A DNA stretch of 64,000 nt from Bin22 sp965207275 (GCA_965207275.1 CBDBMH010000002.1:2976001-3040000); one strand, 5' to 3'; counted from the stretch's first letter, positions 52,388 to 62,077 are shown. The notes: a model not told the origin generated them from the sequence alone. A program made the numbers and translations.

Positions 52388-53452
52388 ATGGCTGAGAGTG
52401 ATACTTTACTGGCGCATTTGGTTCCTAGCATAACCTCCCAAGTTGAGGTAGCTGCTACAAAGGCATTGGCATACATTTTGGACAACTCCGCTTCGGCAAG
52501 AACAGGTATGTTGAATTTGGTCGAAAAGACAGCCGGAGTGAGACTGGAATCCGTGACAAGGTTTGTTGCAGAAGACACCTACAAGAACGAGGACGGGGAA
52601 GGGGGGAGAATTGACTTCGTAGGATACGACCTTGAAGGGAGGAAGAGAGTTGTTGGGGAGGCAAAGTTTGGAGCGGCACTCTTACCTGGACAAGGGAGCG
52701 GTTATCTTGGCCAGTTGGAAAAAGGCAACTCGGTATTGCTGTTTGTAGTGCCCGATTACAGAATCGATTACCTATGGGAAGAAGTAAGGAAAGATGTTGA
52801 GGAAGGTCAATCTCAGTGGAAGCTTGGCGAAACGAGAACACAGAATAGGATCAACAGTGCTGATGTAGAGGGACATGGCGGGTACTTAATGATGGTGAGT
52901 TGGCAAACTCTCTTGCTCAGGATGCACGAAAGTGCCAGCGGCGAAGCTCAAACCCAGGCTGATATCAGGCAACACTTGGGCCTGACAGAACGTTTAGACA
53001 GGGATGCTCTATTGCCCTTCGGCAGGGAAGACCTCAGTCCCCTAATGGGGCGACGTATGCGTGACCTAAGGATAATCTACGACGACGTCATTTCACGCAT
53101 TAGAAACCAAGATTGGGTTACGGAATGGTATGGAACCAACCGGTATCTGCAGTCAGGATACGGCCAGTTTTGCCAGATTTCAGGTGTTGGCAGTTGGTTT
53201 GGAGTTTACTATAGCTTGTGGGCTCGTGGGGATTGTGAAGAAACTCCTTTTTGGCTGGAATTAGATAATTGTCCGTACTCTCTTCTTTCTGAAATCGAAA
53301 ATACACTGAACGTGAAAACGGTGAACGACAAGAGCATCCCCATTCGCCTAAAGTTAGGAGTTGAGCGTCAAGAAATCGTCGATTCAATTGTGGACCAGTT
53401 GGTCACTATTTCCCAAATTATTGGAGAGTCCAGCCAAATGGCCCAACTCTAA
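52388..53452 (+). CDS. Uncharacterised protein with a PD-(D/E)XK-like nuclease core
   Basis: 354 residues from ATG 52388 (GGAGGGTG upstream). Around residues 74-94 it reads GGRIDFVGYDLEG...VVGEAKFG (D76, E91, K93), the D-(x)n-E-x-K arrangement of restriction-type nucleases, then GYLGQLEKGNSVLLFVVPDY as expected for the following strand. The rest is unassigned. Base use is visibly more AT-rich than in the neighbours, which suggests transfer. It converges on the exonuclease gene, with stop codons overlapping by 4 bases. A defence or DNA-repair role is inference. Confidence 0.6.
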   Translation: MAESDTLLAHLVPSITSQVEVAATKALAYILDNSASARTGMLNLVEKTAGVRLESVTRFVAEDTYKNEDGEGGRIDFVGYDLEGRKRVVGEAKFGAALLPGQGSGYLGQLEKGNSVLLFVVPDYRIDYLWEEVRKDVEEGQSQWKLGETRTQNRINSADVEGHGGYLMMVSWQTLLLRMHESASGEAQTQADIRQHLGLTERLDRDALLPFGREDLSPLMGRRMRDLRIIYDDVISRIRNQDWVTEWYGTNRYLQSGYGQFCQISGVGSWFGVYYSLWARGDCEETPFWLELDNCPYSLLSEIENTLNVKTVNDKSIPIRLKLGVERQEIVDSIVDQLVTISQIIGESSQMAQL

Positions 53453-54324
53453 TGCCGCCACCGCCCCGGGCTTTCCCGTAGGCGGCCAAAGCCCAGTTCG
53501 TCGCAGAGGGTTTGGTAGGTTTCCTGGGGGGCGCCCTGCCATTGGAGGGCGGGCAGGTCTTCAGCTATGGGGACGTCGAGGCGGAGGGTGGCCAGCTGGC
53601 GGTAGAGGAGGGCGGCTTCCATGTTGTCGGTCAGGCTGGCGGCCAGGGATTTGGCGCCGCGGACGTTGACGGTCCAGTCGGCGGCATCGGGAGGAATCCG
53701 CTCGATGTGGGTGTAGTGGCTCAGGACCTGGGCGGCGCCCTTGGCGCCCCAGCGGGGGATGCCGGGAATGCCGTCGGCGCTGTCGCCCACCAGCCCCAGG
53801 TAGTCGGGGATGGAGGCCGGGGCCACGCCGAACTTGTCCCACACGCCGGCTTCGTTGGTAACTATTTCCCGCCGGCGGTCCAGGGTTACCACGCGGTCGC
53901 CGCGCACCACCTGGGCCAGGTCCTTGTCCGGCGAGCAGAGGACAATCTGCTCTATCTCCGGGGCGTCCTGCCAGCGGACCGCCGCCGCGCCCAGGGCGTC
54001 GTCGGCTTCGAACTCGGTCATGGGCCACACCACCAGGCCCAGGGCCGCCGCCGCCCGCTCCGCCAGGGGAAACTGGTCAACCAACTCGGGCGGGGCGCCT
54101 TCCCCCGTCTTGTAGCCATCGAAGAGATCGTTGCGGAAGGAGAGAATTTCGGTGTCGAAGGCCACGGCGACGTGGGTTACGTCGGGCTGGCGCAGCAGGT
54201 TGATCAAAGTCTGGACCAGGCCGCGCACCGCGCCCACCTCGCGGCCGTCGGGCGCGGAAATAGAGGGCAGGGCGAAGTGGGCCCGAAAAAGCTCGTAAGT
54301 GCCGTCAACCAGGTGAATTTTCAT
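53449..54324 (-). CDS. 5'-3' exonuclease (DNA polymerase I N-domain-like)
   Basis: 291 residues. The PIN/5'-nuclease pattern is complete: HLVDGTYELFRAHFAL, VAFDTEILSFRNDLFDGYKT, MTEFEADDALGAAA, VLCSPDKDLAQVV and PDYLGLVGDSADGIPGIPRW then GAKGAA (helix-hairpin-helix). It is a stand-alone flap-type nuclease without the polymerase domain. ATG 54324 is the start. Confidence 0.93.
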   Translation of the reverse strand: MKIHLVDGTYELFRAHFALPSISAPDGREVGAVRGLVQTLINLLRQPDVTHVAVAFDTEILSFRNDLFDGYKTGEGAPPELVDQFPLAERAAAALGLVVWPMTEFEADDALGAAAVRWQDAPEIEQIVLCSPDKDLAQVVRGDRVVTLDRRREIVTNEAGVWDKFGVAPASIPDYLGLVGDSADGIPGIPRWGAKGAAQVLSHYTHIERIPPDAADWTVNVRGAKSLAASLTDNMEAALLYRQLATLRLDVPIAEDLPALQWQGAPQETYQTLCDELGFGRLRESPGRWRH

Positions 54325-54430
54325 CCCTACCCTCGCTGAGTTAACGCGGAGTAACAGGTTGCTCTTGACTCAATTCTATCGCCTCATCCGGTGCAAGTGG
54401 CGTTGCCATTCAGGTAGAACATGGGAACTG

Positions 54431-54470
54431 GGGCGGCGGGGGCGGTTCGCGAACCTCCCCTACGGAGGCG
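54431..54470. repeat. Palindrome related to the 36411-36448 repeat
   Basis: GGGGGCGGTTCGCGAACCTC with surrounding GGGG/CCCC pairs shares the TTCGCGAA centre of the 36.4-kb palindrome but is imperfect. Confidence 0.6.
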
Positions 54471-54540
54471 TAAGCCGACTGGACCGGGGCGCTGCCTCCG
54501 GTGCAGTCATGTTTGACTGCGATACAGCTACAGATTCTCC

Positions 54541-55716
54541 CTACAAGTTCTCCAATACGCGGGCTATGCGTTCGACGCCCTCCAGCACGCGGTCGGCGGG
54601 GGAGCGCATGAGGGCGATGCGGAAGTGGCCCTCACCGCTTTCGCCAAAGCCGGCGCCCGGGGTTACCACCACGCCTTCCCGTTCCACCAGCAATTCGGCC
54701 AACTCGGCAGACGTCATATCCACCGAGTAGCGCGGGAACAGGAAAGTGGCCCCGTCGGGCAGGGGACAGTGAACGCCCGATACCTGGTACAGGCGGTCGG
54801 CGCAGCGGATGCGGAGTTCGTTGCAGTCTTCACGCCACTGGGTCAGGTGGTCCTGGGGTCCCTGCAGGGCCGCCACGCCGGCCATCTGCACAAAGGGGGA
54901 AACGAAGCTGGCCGTCTGCTCCTGAATCTTGAGCAGGGGTTCCAGCAGGTCAGACTGGGCCACGATGCAGCCCAGCCGCCAGCCGGCCATGGAGTAGGCC
55001 TTGGTGAAGGTGTAGCTGGTCAGGGTGCGCTCGGCCATGCCTTCCAGGGTAGCCACGGTGACGTGCTGGTTGCCATCGTAGGTGAAATACTCGTAGGTCT
55101 CGTCGCAGACCACCAGCAGATCGTGTTCCATGGCAACCCGGGCCACCGCCTCCAGTTCCTCCAGGGTATATACGCGGCCCGTGGGGTTGTTGGGGTTGTT
55201 GATGATGAGCATTTTGGACTGGGGAGTGACGTATTCCTTCAGCTGCTCGTAGGTGATGTAGTACTCCTCTTCCTCGCTGAGGGGCACGGCCACGGGAATG
55301 CCCTCAGCCATCTCCACCTGCTGGCTGAAGCTTACCCAAGTGGGTTCTATAACCAGCGCCTCGTCGCCCCGTTCGAGGTAGGCATTGATGGCGTCGTACA
55401 AGCCCATCTTGCTGCCCGGCGTGACCAGGATATCGCCATCGGGGTCTATGGCGCGGCCGTTGTGGGTCGCCAGTTTTTCCGCCATGGCATGGCGCAGTTC
55501 GGGCAACCCCCGGGAGGAGCTGATGTTGGTAAGCCCCCGGTTGAGGGCGTCAATGCCCGCCTGGACAATGTGGGGCGGAGTGACGTGGTGGGGGCTGGAC
55601 TGACCCAGGTCGATAACGTCGTGACCCTGGCGGGCCAGTTGCCGCGCCTTTTCGCCAGCGGCCAGGGTGGCGGGCGGCTGCACCCGTTGAATGCGGGATG
55701 CCGGAGTGCGGGCCAT
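54541..55716 (-). CDS. Class I/II pyridoxal-phosphate aminotransferase
   Basis: 391 residues from ATG 55716, with AAAGGAG upstream; the longer frame lacks a site. It has the fold type I aminotransferase pattern: VIDLGQSSPHHVTPP, NNPNNPTGRVYTLEEL (N of NPNNPTG), DETYEYFTYD and the PLP-binding Lys in YTFTKAYSMAGWRLG. The C-terminal arginine in FRIALMRSP matches the substrate carboxylate-binding position. The amino-acid substrate is not fixed. It is a single-gene unit. Confidence 0.93.
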   Translation of the reverse strand: MARTPASRIQRVQPPATLAAGEKARQLARQGHDVIDLGQSSPHHVTPPHIVQAGIDALNRGLTNISSSRGLPELRHAMAEKLATHNGRAIDPDGDILVTPGSKMGLYDAINAYLERGDEALVIEPTWVSFSQQVEMAEGIPVAVPLSEEEEYYITYEQLKEYVTPQSKMLIINNPNNPTGRVYTLEELEAVARVAMEHDLLVVCDETYEYFTYDGNQHVTVATLEGMAERTLTSYTFTKAYSMAGWRLGCIVAQSDLLEPLLKIQEQTASFVSPFVQMAGVAALQGPQDHLTQWREDCNELRIRCADRLYQVSGVHCPLPDGATFLFPRYSVDMTSAELAELLVEREGVVVTPGAGFGESGEGHFRIALMRSPADRVLEGVERIARVLENL

Positions 55717-55837
55717 GGTTGTTCTCCTTTGGGGTGGACTGGCAATGCTGGTTTTTGGTTGCGCTGAGTCTACCACAACCCGCGTTGACGGGTTGGAGTT
55801 GGCAAATGCCCCGAACGGGACCGTTCAAACATCGCGG

Positions 55838-55865
55838 GTAGGGGCGCATTGTGATGCGCCCCTAC
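55838..55865. repeat. Short palindrome GTAGGGGCGCA...TGCGCCCCTAC
   Basis: Its 12-base arms pair perfectly around a 4-base loop. It is related in core sequence to the 36.4-kb palindrome and could be a shared terminator of the two converging genes, but it has no T-run. Confidence 0.6.
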
Positions 55866-55901
55866 GGTGCTAATCTCTCAGCCCTATTCTGACTGCTGGC
55901 A

Positions 55902-57416
55902 TCACTGCCCGTATCCATCAAGCCGGTCTACGTTGTCCAGCAGGTTCAGGACAAGGGCAGTAACTTCTCCCAGCAGGGTGGAATTGATGTGCTCCATGGT
56001 GTCTGCCGGAGAGTTGATTCGGGACAGATCATCGGAGAGGAAAAAGAGGACGGGCACCCAGGCGTCGCGGAAGTTGGCGTGGTCGCTGCCGCCCTGGCCG
56101 GAACGGCGGCTCAAGGCCAGCGATATGCCCTCCCGGTCCGCCGCCGCCTTGACATGGTTGGCGGCCCACCGGTCCCCGGAAAGCCGCAAGTGGGAACCGG
56201 AGCCCACCGAGTCCAGGTTTACCATCAAATGGATTTTCTGCAGTTCACCGGCAGACAGGCTTTCGACGTAATATTCGCTACCGTGGAGGCCGGTTTCCTC
56301 GGAGCCAAAGGCTATGAACCGAACGGTAAAGGGGAAGGAACGGCCGGCTATCCGTTCAGCCACGGCCAGGAGGGCGCCCAAGCCGGAGGAGTTATCGGAG
56401 GCGCCTATCGAGCCAGGCACGGTATCGTAGTGGGCGCCGATTACCACGACGCCCTCTGCCGTACCGGGCAGTTCGGCTATGACGTTGCGGGAGGGGACGG
56501 CGTTGTCCGCCACGACAACGGTGGCTTCCACCGTCGCTCCCTGGTCGAGCAACTCCTTCAGTTTCTGCCCGTCGGCCCGGGACAGGGCCAAGGCGGGAAT
56601 CTGGGCGCGCCCGCCCAGGGAGCCACGGAAGTTGCCCCGCGGGTTGTTGTTGAAAATGACGGCGGCCACCGCACCGGCGTTGTGGACTTCCGCCACCTTG
56701 CTGGCGAAGGTGATTTCTCCCCGTTCAACCAGGGCTATCTTGCCATCGAGTCCTTGGTCGGGGATATCCGCCGGATTGGCGAGACCCACGAATACCAGTT
56801 CGGCCATGGCCTCGCCACTGGGCGTGCCCTGCAGAATATTGGCATCCAGGGATTCAGGCTGAGGACTCATGATGCTCAAACTGGCGGTGGGAGAATCCCA
56901 GGAAAATTCCTGGATTTCGGGGCTGTACCCCAGTTCCTCCAGGCGGCCCACCAGGAACTCTGCCGCTTCCGCCTCCAGGTCGGTGCCGCTGGTCCTGACC
57001 CCCACGTCCACCGCCAGTTCGCTGAGGTAGCTGAAGGCCAGTTCCTCCAGCTGCGCCAGGTTGTCGAATACGGGAGAAGCGGAAACGGGCTGCCTTTCGG
57101 TTAGCGCTTCCGCTTCAGGCGCCGCGGGGGTCTCTTCCGCCTGGGGAGCAACCACCTGAGGAGCAGCTACATCGGGAGCAACCACGGGCGCAGTCACCGG
57201 AGTGCGGGATGGCGACGGAGGGACGGGCGTGGCAGTGAGCGGCGGGGTGGGCGGCGAGGTGGGCAAAGGGGCAACGGCCGTGGGCGGCACGGCGGGTTCG
57301 GCAGGTTCGGGGGTAGCTGTCGGCGTACCGGGGAAACATGCCGCCGCCAGCAATATCATTGCCAGCAGCGCCACCGGTGCAACGGAGACATTTACCCTAC
57401 GGGAAACTCTGATCAT
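55902..57416 (-). CDS. M28-family zinc aminopeptidase lipoprotein with a PA domain
   Basis: 504 residues. The signal ends in the lipobox LLAAAC, then a Pro/Thr/Ala linker of about 90 residues. A PA insert (about 205-300) carries GKIALVERGEITFASKVAEV and AVAAVIFNNNPRG. The M28 metal ligands are VVIGAHYDTVPG (His, then the Asp of GASDNSSG), EETGLHGS (Glu pair), VNLDSVG (Asp) and SDH in GGSDHANFRD. It should be an extracytoplasmic, membrane-anchored aminopeptidase supplying peptides to the importers nearby (inference). AAGG lies upstream of the ATG. Confidence 0.93.
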   Translation of the reverse strand: MIRVSRRVNVSVAPVALLAMILLAAACFPGTPTATPEPAEPAVPPTAVAPLPTSPPTPPLTATPVPPSPSRTPVTAPVVAPDVAAPQVVAPQAEETPAAPEAEALTERQPVSASPVFDNLAQLEELAFSYLSELAVDVGVRTSGTDLEAEAAEFLVGRLEELGYSPEIQEFSWDSPTASLSIMSPQPESLDANILQGTPSGEAMAELVFVGLANPADIPDQGLDGKIALVERGEITFASKVAEVHNAGAVAAVIFNNNPRGNFRGSLGGRAQIPALALSRADGQKLKELLDQGATVEATVVVADNAVPSRNVIAELPGTAEGVVVIGAHYDTVPGSIGASDNSSGLGALLAVAERIAGRSFPFTVRFIAFGSEETGLHGSEYYVESLSAGELQKIHLMVNLDSVGSGSHLRLSGDRWAANHVKAAADREGISLALSRRSGQGGSDHANFRDAWVPVLFFLSDDLSRINSPADTMEHINSTLLGEVTALVLNLLDNVDRLDGYGQ

Positions 57417-57559
57417 TTCAACAGGACCTTATTGCAGACTTGCCATATCTTACGACGGCAAGTCCACTAGAGATTCACCGGTAGAGATTCACCGGCCGCA
57501 GCCTACGCCAAGACAAACGAAGGATACCGGATGCCATTCATGGATACCAACAAGAGAAA

Positions 57560-57594
57560 GCCCCCGCGGCGGCTGAAGCCAAGGGTGCGGGGGC
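57560..57594 (-). terminator. Intrinsic terminator of the dipeptide permease unit
   Basis: On the reverse strand GCCCCCGC / GCGGGGGC form a stem of 8 pairs with a 19-base loop, followed by TTTCTCTT. It lies after the stop of the last permease gene. Confidence 0.6.
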
Positions 57595-57635
57595 CGTGTT
57601 CGCTTGTACGGCGCTTCTATGGCTAAGGAAGGTGG

Positions 57636-58568
57636 CTACACGTTGCGCAGCTTGGGGTCCAGCCTGTCCCGCAGCCAGTCGCCCAGCAGGTTCATGGACA
57701 ACACAGACAGCAGAATTGCCACGCCGGGCCAGGCGGCGACCCACCACGCTGTAACCAGCAACTCCCGCCCGTTGGCAATCATCAGTCCCCATGCGGGTGT
57801 CGGCCTGGGCAGGCCGGCGCCCAGGAAGCTGAGAGTAGATTCCAGGAGGATGACCTGGCCCACTTCCAGGGTTGCCAGCACGATGATAGTGTTGACCACG
57901 TTGGGGAAAACGTGACGGGTAATGATGCGCAGGTTGGAGGCTCCGGAAACCCGGGCCCGAGCCACAAAGTCCTGGGACTTGATTCCCAGGGTTTCACCGC
58001 GCACCAGGCGGGCATAGCGGGACCAGAAAATGCTCACAATCACGATGATGACCGTTTGGAAGCTGGGGCCCAGCACGACGGCCAGCACCAGGGCGAACAG
58101 GATTGCCGGCATGGAGAGGCAGATGTCCACCGCCCGCATTACTATGTGGTCGATGTTGCCGCCGAAATAACCGGCTATCAGACCCAAGGTCGTGCCAATC
58201 AGGCCGGCCAGGAAAATCGAAATGGCAGCTACGGTGAGGGAGATACGGGCGCCGTAAATGATCCTGGTGAGAATGTCGCGCCCCTGCTTATCAGTGCCGA
58301 GAATGAACTTGGGCGTGCCGCCTGGCGTTGCATAGATACCTTCACCCTCAGCTTGAACCCAGAAAGGAGGCACCAGACGCTCGCTCAGGCTCCCCTGGAC
58401 GGGGTCATGTGGGGCAATCCAATTGGCAAAAATGGCCGGCAACACCAGCACAAATAGCAATATGGCCACGGGAAAGATCGGGTATCTGCGCGCTGTTCCC
58501 AGGGCGCGCCAGACTCCGCCGGCCCTTCTGACTCCGGGGATGCTTCCAGGTACCGCCAAATTAGCCAT
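57636..58568 (-). CDS. Dipeptide/oligopeptide-type ABC importer permease (DppC-like)
   Basis: 310 residues, about six membrane helices. The N-terminal OppC-type segment is present (IFPVAILLFVLVLPAIFANW then IAPHDPVQGS), along with GTDKQGRDILTRIIYGARIS and the EAA loop RARVSGASNLRIITRHVFPN, all diagnostic of the DppC/OppC subfamily. The C-terminus ends LLGDWLRDRLDPKLRNV, which is typical. It is 33 bases downstream of the DppB-like gene on the same strand. No ATP-binding gene is in the window, so the ATPases must be elsewhere. Confidence 0.95.
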   Translation of the reverse strand: MANLAVPGSIPGVRRAGGVWRALGTARRYPIFPVAILLFVLVLPAIFANWIAPHDPVQGSLSERLVPPFWVQAEGEGIYATPGGTPKFILGTDKQGRDILTRIIYGARISLTVAAISIFLAGLIGTTLGLIAGYFGGNIDHIVMRAVDICLSMPAILFALVLAVVLGPSFQTVIIVIVSIFWSRYARLVRGETLGIKSQDFVARARVSGASNLRIITRHVFPNVVNTIIVLATLEVGQVILLESTLSFLGAGLPRPTPAWGLMIANGRELLVTAWWVAAWPGVAILLSVLSMNLLGDWLRDRLDPKLRNV

Positions 58569-58601
58569 AGGATATTTTCTCCTCCCCCTTGGGCCCTAAG
58601 G

Positions 58602-59525
58602 CTAGTGGGTGAACCGAATGCGCGGATCCAGGTAAGCGTACGCGATATCGACCAGCAGATTAGCGCCGATATAAATGCCGGCGAAGAAAATCACCACCGA
58701 CTGAACTACCGAGAAGTCCTTGGCGCGCAAGGCGTCAATGGCCAGCAAGCCAACACCAGGCCAGGTGAATATGGACTCAATAACCACGGAGCCGGTCATG
58801 GCGCCGCCCAGGATGAGGCCGAAGTAGGTGATGGGAGCGATCAGCGCGTTGCGCAGGCTGTGTTTCCAGATGACACGGCTTTCCTTCAGGCCTTTGATGC
58901 GGGCCAGCTTGACATATTCGGTGTCCAGGACCTCCAGCATGGAGGAGCGAGTAAGGCGCATCAGGGCGGCCACCTGGAAATAGCCCAAAGCGATTCCGGG
59001 CATCAATATGTGCTTCCAGGTACCCCGGCCGGAGGTAGGCAGCCATTCCAGTTGAACGGCAAACACCCACATCAGCATCAACGCAATCCAGAAATTGGGC
59101 AGGGACTGGCCTAACAGGGCAACAATTTTGCCGGCAACGTCGACTCCGGTGTCCTTTTTGACCGCGACGATAACCCCCAGTGGAATGGCAATGAGGGCGC
59201 TTACCACCAAAGCGATGGCCGCCAGTTCGAGAGTTGCGGGAAGGCGTTGCCAAAGCAACTCCCTGGCATCCTGCCCGGAGAAGCGAATAGACTCGCCGAA
59301 TTTGCCGGTGGCGAAATTGCCAATATAGGTCAGGTATTGGATGTGGAGCGGTTTGTCGAGTCCCCAGTAGGCCCTCACCCTGGCATAGTCTTCTGCGGTG
59401 GCGTCAACGTCCAGCAGAGTATCCAGGGGATCGCCGGAAAGTCGACCCAGTCCGAATACAATCATGCTGACGGCGACCAGCGCAATCAGCGCATGGAAGA
59501 GTCGTACCAGAATAAAGCGTTGCAT
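58602..59525 (-). CDS. Dipeptide/oligopeptide-type ABC importer permease (DppB-like)
   Basis: 307 residues, with the DppB N-terminus MQRFILVRLFHALIALVAVS, a periplasmic loop (LDKPLHIQYLTYIGNFATGK), the EAA loop YVKLARIKGLKESRVIWKHS and the C-terminal FFAGIYIGANLLVDIAYAYL then DPRIRF, all typical. It is the first gene of the two-gene permease unit, divergent from the duplicated solute-binding proteins that should supply its substrate. Confidence 0.95.
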   Translation of the reverse strand: MQRFILVRLFHALIALVAVSMIVFGLGRLSGDPLDTLLDVDATAEDYARVRAYWGLDKPLHIQYLTYIGNFATGKFGESIRFSGQDARELLWQRLPATLELAAIALVVSALIAIPLGVIVAVKKDTGVDVAGKIVALLGQSLPNFWIALMLMWVFAVQLEWLPTSGRGTWKHILMPGIALGYFQVAALMRLTRSSMLEVLDTEYVKLARIKGLKESRVIWKHSLRNALIAPITYFGLILGGAMTGSVVIESIFTWPGVGLLAIDALRAKDFSVVQSVVIFFAGIYIGANLLVDIAYAYLDPRIRFTH

Positions 59526-60013
59526 GTCGCTTTTCCTGCGGGCCCCTGCGGGACCGGGAAATTTACTGCGGGTCCCAAGGTGACATCACAGTTTACGCAA
59601 CGGGAACGACCGCAGATTTACGCTGGGTCGCAGCGTTAAGGCAATATATGCCACGCTAATTTGCGTTGTCAATAGTTGACCCTCGAAAAAATACCGCGAC
59701 GTCAAGGCGCCGAATGCCTGGCGGTAAGCCTGTTGTCTCAAGCTGGACCGAAGGCTGGAGCAGGCTACCGTTTCCCGCTTAGACGCAAGCAGACCTGCCT
59801 TCATGGGCAGCCGTGTCGCCGCAGAACGGTTCCGGCGCTCCTGGCGGCATATAGTTACGAAAAGAGGATGAAAACGCTTTCCAACAGGGTAGGATGCTCA
59901 ATACATGGCTTATATTAGAATCCTTGCTATTCAGCCATTTAATCTATTAAATTCGTAGAAATAACATTCGGTTAGTTGGTGAATAAGATCATAAAATGGC
60001 ATTCACATATGTA
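59526..60013. other. Intergenic region between divergent permease and solute-binding genes
   Basis: No gene is seen. AT-rich DNA at about 59930-60013 precedes the rightward promoter; the leftward promoter should be near 59540-59700 but could not be assigned. Confidence 0.4.
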
Positions 60014-60043
60014 TTGACATTACATTTGTGCGTAAAATATACT
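60014..60043 (+). promoter_or_regulatory. Promoter of the first duplicated solute-binding protein
   Basis: TTGACA at 60014-60019, an 18-base spacer and TATACT at 60038-60043. The same boxes and spacing precede the second copy. Confidence 0.8.
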
Positions 60044-60142
60044 GCCGGACATTCGGAAATCCGCCCTGTAGGGGAGGAGACCGAGGGCCCCGATGGGCCC
60101 GGCACAACGAAATTGTTGCTCTGAATTTGGGAGGTGACATCC

Positions 60143-62026
60143 ATGGCTTACGATTGGTTGAATGTGCCCAGATCGATGCTGGCTGTTTCCCTGATCCTGG
60201 CCCTGACCGTCCTGGTGGCCTGCGGCACAGCCGCTCCCGAGGTTGTGGAGAGGGAGGTCATCAAGGAGGTAACGGTAGAGGTCCCCAAGGAAGTAGAAGT
60301 CGTCAAAGAAATAGAAGTGCCGGTGGAGGTGGAGAAGGAAGTAATTCGAGAGGTGGAGGTGGTCCAGGAGGTAGAGGTACTGAAGGAGATTCCCAAGGAA
60401 ACCGTGGTTGAAAAGACGGTAATCGCCACACCTACCCCCATTCCCGTGAGCACGGGGCCGGTGGAGACCAAGGTCGACCGGGTGATTTACGCCCTGGGCG
60501 AAGTGCAGGAAACCAACCGCCACTGGACCGTCAGCCGCCCCTCCTACTACCAGTTTGACCCCTATGGAGAGACCCTGGTGGGGCTGGACGCCAATACCAA
60601 CGAGCGGATCCCCCGCCTGGCGGAAAGCTGGGAGTGGAGTGAGGACGGCCGGGAGTGGACGTTCCACCTAGTAGAGGGTGTACCGTTCCATTTTGGTTAC
60701 GGTGAGTTCACGGCCCACGATGCCGTGGCCGCCCACGCACGCACTATTGGCGAGGACTCGCAGTCGGGCGCCGCTTCCTTCTTCAGGGAAGCAACGGCAG
60801 AGGCACTGGACGACTATACCGTCAAGTACACTTTTGATGGACTGTCCCTCGACACGCCGGCCATTCTTTCCCGCGGCTTTGGCGGCGGTGAAATATTGAT
60901 GTTGAGCAAGAAGCAATTTGACGAGGAAGGACTGGAAGGCTTTGATGCCCGTCCCGCCGGCACCGGTTCATACCAGTACCTGGGCCGCGAGCCTGGTCAG
61001 GGCATCTGGTTTGAAAAGGCCCCTCAACCCCACTGGCGCGGTGAAAACCCCGATTTCCAGGAAGTGGAGTTGCGCTGGGTGCGGGAAGACCTGACCCGCC
61101 TGGCGGCGCTGCTGACGGGCGAAATCCACGTGGCCGCCCTGTCCCGTGAGCTGCAACTGGAGGCGGGAAGGCGAGGCATGTTGCCGGCTGCCGCTGGCGT
61201 ACCCACCAACTACCTGTCCCTGTTCCTGGGCGGCCTGTACTTCAGCGAGGGAGACCCCGACTACGACCCCAACGTGCCGTGGGCAAGTCCTACCACCGGC
61301 AAGATCATTCGCCAGGCCATGAACAGGGCAATTGACCGAGAGGAAATGCTCCAGCACGTGCTGAAGGGCGATGGCGAGCTGATGTACAACACCGCCTACC
61401 ACCCGGTACTTGGCAACGGGTACAACCCGCAGTGGGAAACGGACTGGGAAGAGCTTTATGGATATGACCAGGAAGCCGCCAAGCAGTTGATGGCGCAGGC
61501 GGGGTACACTCCCGATAACCCCATGCCCTTCACGTCCTATAACTACTTCTCGGCAGACGAGCCCGAGACCGCGGTAATGCTGGAAGCCTTGATCAACTAC
61601 TGGGAGCCGGTGGGCATTGACGTGACCCTGTTGGACAGCGAATGGGGCACGGTTCGCGGAGAATACCGGGCCAAGGGCGAGTTCATCAAGAAGGGCGGCT
61701 GGGGCAACGTGATCACCATGCGGTCCCTGACCACCCGCCTGAGGGTGTGGAGCTTTGCCGCCACCGGTAACGGCGGCGGTTACGAGACCGACCTGCAGGA
61801 CCAGAATTACCTGAAGTACGTGGGCCTGGAGACGGTTGACCGGGAGGCGATCGACCTGCTGATCCGGGAGATCGGCGACGACCGGTTCTACAACTTCGCC
61901 GACGTACCCTTCTTCTGGTTCCGGTTGACGGTGATGTTCAATCCCGAAGTGGTGGAGAGCTGGACCTTCCCCGGCACCGCATCGTCAAAGACCAGCCACT
62001 GGGACCTGCTGAAAGCGGCGCAATAG
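60143..62026 (+). CDS. Family 5 solute-binding lipoprotein, duplicate copy 1
   Basis: 627 residues from ATG 60143, with GGGAGGTGA upstream (an in-frame GTG at 60134 lies inside that site). The lipobox is LVACG. Residues about 30-95 are a Val/Glu/Lys repeat (EVEVVKEIEVPVEVEKEVIR), a rod-like or coiled spacer common in Chloroflexota lipoproteins, then PTPIPVS and the SBP_bac_5 domain (WTFHLVEGVPFHFGYGEFTA; IIRQAMNRAIDREEMLQHVL). It should deliver substrate to the DppBC-like permeases encoded divergently. A tight terminator and a close paralogue follow. Confidence 0.95.
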   Translation: MAYDWLNVPRSMLAVSLILALTVLVACGTAAPEVVEREVIKEVTVEVPKEVEVVKEIEVPVEVEKEVIREVEVVQEVEVLKEIPKETVVEKTVIATPTPIPVSTGPVETKVDRVIYALGEVQETNRHWTVSRPSYYQFDPYGETLVGLDANTNERIPRLAESWEWSEDGREWTFHLVEGVPFHFGYGEFTAHDAVAAHARTIGEDSQSGAASFFREATAEALDDYTVKYTFDGLSLDTPAILSRGFGGGEILMLSKKQFDEEGLEGFDARPAGTGSYQYLGREPGQGIWFEKAPQPHWRGENPDFQEVELRWVREDLTRLAALLTGEIHVAALSRELQLEAGRRGMLPAAAGVPTNYLSLFLGGLYFSEGDPDYDPNVPWASPTTGKIIRQAMNRAIDREEMLQHVLKGDGELMYNTAYHPVLGNGYNPQWETDWEELYGYDQEAAKQLMAQAGYTPDNPMPFTSYNYFSADEPETAVMLEALINYWEPVGIDVTLLDSEWGTVRGEYRAKGEFIKKGGWGNVITMRSLTTRLRVWSFAATGNGGGYETDLQDQNYLKYVGLETVDREAIDLLIREIGDDRFYNFADVPFFWFRLTVMFNPEVVESWTFPGTASSKTSHWDLLKAAQ

Positions 62027-62077
62027 AGTCCCAGGCAGGGTATTCCGGCCCAAATAGAGGAAAAGGTTGAACCATTT

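Noticed and set aside
54625..55767. 380-codon plus-strand open frame
   Set aside because: Antisense shadow of the aminotransferase.
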